Shown here in pieces: positions 6,707-8,159 of a stretch of 8,159 nucleotides of DNA. Under the pieces are notes generated by a model. The model ran no database searches. It worked only from the letters and a program-made list of their open reading frames with translations, and was not told the DNA's origin. Made by a program: the position numbers and the translations under genes. Position 1 is the first letter of the stretch, and each line of letters begins with the position of its first letter. The stretch comes from AC-32 sp035473395. GTDB lineage: Bacteria; Actinomycetota; Thermoleophilia; Gaiellales; Gaiellaceae. The stretch lies in assembly GCA_035473395.1 (NCBI GenBank), contig DATIOF010000083.1:1-8159 (forward strand). Direction: 5' to 3'.

Positions 6707-7897
6707 CTAGTGTGGCAGGCGCCGGAACGCGTCGTACGCGGGCTTCTTCTTCCCGCTGACGGTGAAGAGACCCGACTGCCAGCCGCCGAGGCGACCCTCG
6801 TCGCGGAGCAGGAACCAGAGCATCATCGTGATCCTGGGGTTCTTGCGCGCGAGCGCGTAGGCCTGCGTCAGGTACTTGGCCTGCTTCGCCCACGTGACAC
6901 CGAACGTCCTGTCGGGCGGGCTCGTCTGGTAGCCGTACTCGGTGATCCAGAGCTTCTTGTTGCCGTACAGCTTGCCGAGCAGCGTCGTCAGCACCGAGAT
7001 GTTCCCGAGCGTGACGGTTTGCTTGCCCTTCGGCTTCGTCGACGGCGACTCGTTCGGACGGCCGTAGTACGGATGGTGGGCGTAGACGTCGAAGTGGTTC
7101 CGCTTCAGGCCGTAGTTGCGGAGGTCCTGCAGGAACGCGGTCGGCGAGATCGACGGACGGCGACTCCGCGCGGCGTTGTTGCCTTGCGGGTCGGTCGCGC
7201 CGCACGCGACGACTTCCTTGGCGAGGTGCGAGGCGTGGATGCCCGTCCAGACCGCCGTGCAGATGCCGACGTAGGCCTTGGCCCCGACGGGGGCGTAGCG
7301 CGGCACGTAGCGCACGCAGTGGTGATTCTTCACGGCTGCGCAGCGCCGGCCGGCCTTCGCCCACTGGGGCGTCAGGAACATCGGGTTGTTCGCCTCGTTC
7401 CAGGCCAGCCACTTGCGCACGGCCGGCAGCTTGGTGCCGTCCTCGCGCTTGAACGAGCCGCTGTAGCGCTTCGCTGCGGCCAGCGCGAAGTAGCGCAGGT
7501 CACTCATCTTCGCCGGGGCCCGGTTGATGCCCTTGAGCTTGCCGTTCGCCCACTTCGGCGTGCCGATGATCGTGAACAGGACCTGAATCTTGTTCTTCGC
7601 CGCGTTCAGCAGCACGCGGTCGTAGGTGGCCCAGTTGTAGGCCGGGTCGGCCGGGTCGGTCGGGCTCGTCGGCCGCTTTGTCGCGATCAGGTTCCAGTCC
7701 AGGTTCAGCCGGATGATCTGGACCCGGAGCTTGACGAGCGTCGGAAACGCCGTGTCCGGCGCGGCGACCGGCTGCACCGGGTCGTAGATGCCGACCAGCA
7801 TCCCGGAGGCGGCCTTCGCGTCGTTGGGCTTGGCCGTCGCGGCGACGGCGCACAGAATGATCGTGATCAGGGCGATGCAGATTCGTTTAGACCCCAA
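6707..7897 (-). CDS. Secreted clan GH-A glycoside hydrolase-like protein
   Basis: A 396-residue exported protein, probably a TIM-barrel glycosidase that cuts or trims the polymer made by this locus. A signal peptide is clear: basic GSKR, a hydrophobic core at about 6-22, and an AxA-like cleavage region near residues 28-30. The barrel shows IIRLNLDW at 61-68, FTIIGTPKW at 108-116, WLAWNEANNP at 163-172 (E168 as likely acid/base), FDVYAHHPYY at 269-278 and LWITEYGYQT at 316-325 (E320 as likely nucleophile). That spacing of two Glu on strands 4 and 7 is the clan GH-A pattern seen in GH5 and GH39; the exact family is not assigned. Four cysteines (186, 194, 213, 232) could form two disulfides. The TTG start at 7897 is supported by an upstream GGAAGGGAG and by the need to keep the signal peptide. 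It overlaps the upstream gene by 11 bases and is followed 5 bases later by the phosphotransferase gene. Confidence 0.85.
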   Translation of the reverse strand: MGSKRICIALITIILCAVAATAKPNDAKAASGMLVGIYDPVQPVAAPDTAFPTLVKLRVQIIRLNLDWNLIATKRPTSPTDPADPAYNWATYDRVLLNAAKNKIQVLFTIIGTPKWANGKLKGINRAPAKMSDLRYFALAAAKRYSGSFKREDGTKLPAVRKWLAWNEANNPMFLTPQWAKAGRRCAAVKNHHCVRYVPRYAPVGAKAYVGICTAVWTGIHASHLAKEVVACGATDPQGNNAARSRRPSISPTAFLQDLRNYGLKRNHFDVYAHHPYYGRPNESPSTKPKGKQTVTLGNISVLTTLLGKLYGNKKLWITEYGYQTSPPDRTFGVTWAKQAKYLTQAYALARKNPRITMMLWFLLRDEGRLGGWQSGLFTVSGKKKPAYDAFRRLPH

Positions 7898-8159
7898 GTG
7901 GCTCCCTTCCGAGGCTCGGCAACATCCGCCTGAGCCCCTCTTCGAGCTGGATCTCAGGCTCCCAGCCCAACACCTGCCTGGCTCGGGTGATGTCTGGCTG
8001 TCGAACCTGGGGATCGTCCACGGGCAAGGCCTCGTAGACGATCTCGCTCTTTGACGATGTAACTCGGATAACTGTTTGCGCGAGTTCGAGAATCGAAAAC
8101 TCCCCCGGGTTGCCGAGGTTGACCGGCAGGTGCTCGTCGCTCTCGGCCAGCAGGTGCAG
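7887..8159 (-). CDS. UDP-glucuronate decarboxylase (UDP-xylose synthase)-like epimerase, C-terminal part
   Basis: The frame is open on the minus strand from the right edge to the TAA at 7889-7887, giving the last 90 residues of an extended SDR; the Rossmann domain and the catalytic Tyr/Lys lie outside. The fragment reads LPVNLGNPGEFSILELA (11-27), then SSKSEIVYEALPVDDP (35-50), RQPDITRARQVLGWEPE (53-69) and LEEGLRRML (72-80). NLGNP-x-E-x-(T/S)ILELA followed by DDP-x-x-R-x-PDI and LGWEP is the usual C-terminal signature of UDP-glucuronic acid decarboxylases, which make UDP-xylose from UDP-glucuronate. Other nucleotide-sugar epimerases and dehydratases share parts of it, so a related activity is possible. 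Its end overlaps the hydrolase start by 11 bases and contains that gene's ribosome binding site. Several codons end in A or T (TTT, ATT, ACA, GTT, TCA), unlike the rest of the window. No start is visible. Confidence 0.82.
   Translation of the reverse strand: MHLLAESDEHLPVNLGNPGEFSILELAQTVIRVTSSKSEIVYEALPVDDPQVRQPDITRARQVLGWEPEIQLEEGLRRMLPSLGREPLGV
7902..7910 (-). promoter_or_regulatory. Ribosome binding site supporting the TTG start of the hydrolase
   Basis: GGAAGGGAG, read on the minus strand, ends 4 bases before the TTG at 7897-7895 (7 bases if GGAAGG is taken as the core). It lies inside the last codons of the preceding epimerase gene and is the clearest Shine-Dalgarno seen in the operon. 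It decides the start, because the next in-frame ATG (residue 33) would remove the signal peptide. Confidence 0.72.

Noticed and set aside
4935..6710. 591-codon plus-strand open frame
   Set aside because: It lies antisense to the phosphotransferase and reductase genes, which have clear family motifs. Its translation is rich in Arg, Glu, Asp and His with no domain, as expected for a shadow frame in GC-rich DNA.
6702..7412. Upstream extension of the phosphotransferase frame by about 237 codons
   Set aside because: This part lies in another frame of the hydrolase gene and is Arg/Pro/Ala-rich without motifs. A GTG at 6701 just after the hydrolase stop gives the normal family length.
7640..7675. 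Short GGGTCGGYC-like tandem repetition in the hydrolase gene
   Set aside because: It simply encodes the Asp-Pro repeats in PTDPADPA and is too short and imperfect to call a repeat element.
6686..7933. 415-codon plus-strand open frame opposite the hydrolase
   Set aside because: Biased Arg/Val/Asp/Leu composition, no recognisable domain, and fully opposed by a gene with a signal peptide and catalytic motifs.

Overview
The window is a polysaccharide (cell-surface glycan or exopolysaccharide) biosynthesis locus from a high-GC bacterium. GC looks close to 70%, half of the visible starts are GTG or TTG, and genes are packed with almost no spacer. The gene set and protein wording suit a soil actinobacterium, perhaps Thermoleophilia (Solirubrobacterales/Gaiellales). 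That placement is inference from composition and style; no marker gene is present.

Layout: two genes point right from the left edge: the C-terminal part of a Gfo/Idh/MocA-family sugar dehydrogenase (1-543) and a family-2 glycosyltransferase (540-1373). Seven genes point left and fill the rest, in transcription order from the right edge: the tail of a UDP-glucuronate decarboxylase/UDP-xylose synthase-like epimerase (8159-7887), a secreted clan GH-A glycoside hydrolase (7897-6707), a polyprenyl-phosphate sugar-1-phosphate transferase (6701-5172), a GDP-6-deoxy-D-mannose reductase-like SDR (5170-4298), GDP-mannose 4,6-dehydratase (4301-3315), and two family-2 glycosyltransferases (3330-2320 and 2320-1370). 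The two gene groups converge and share a single CTAG palindrome (1370-1373) that supplies both stop codons.

How the genes could work together: the epimerases and dehydratases make activated sugars (GDP-D-rhamnose from gmd plus the rmd-like gene, and possibly UDP-xylose from the right-edge gene). The membrane phosphotransferase loads the first sugar-phosphate onto undecaprenyl phosphate. The three GT2 enzymes extend the repeat unit. The exported GH-A enzyme may trim or release the polymer, as PslG is thought to do for Psl in Pseudomonas. No flippase, polymerase or chain-length regulator lies in the window. Every junction among the leftward genes is an overlap or a gap of 5 nt or less, so they are probably one transcript with coupled translation. 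No promoter is visible, so the promoter is probably beyond the right edge.

No RNA gene, insertion sequence, CRISPR array or non-coding stretch longer than a few bases was seen. Points worth a second look: the shared-stop convergent junction, a strong GC-rich hairpin just inside the start of the phosphotransferase gene, an AT-richer patch in the right-edge gene, and the glycosidase embedded in the assembly operon.
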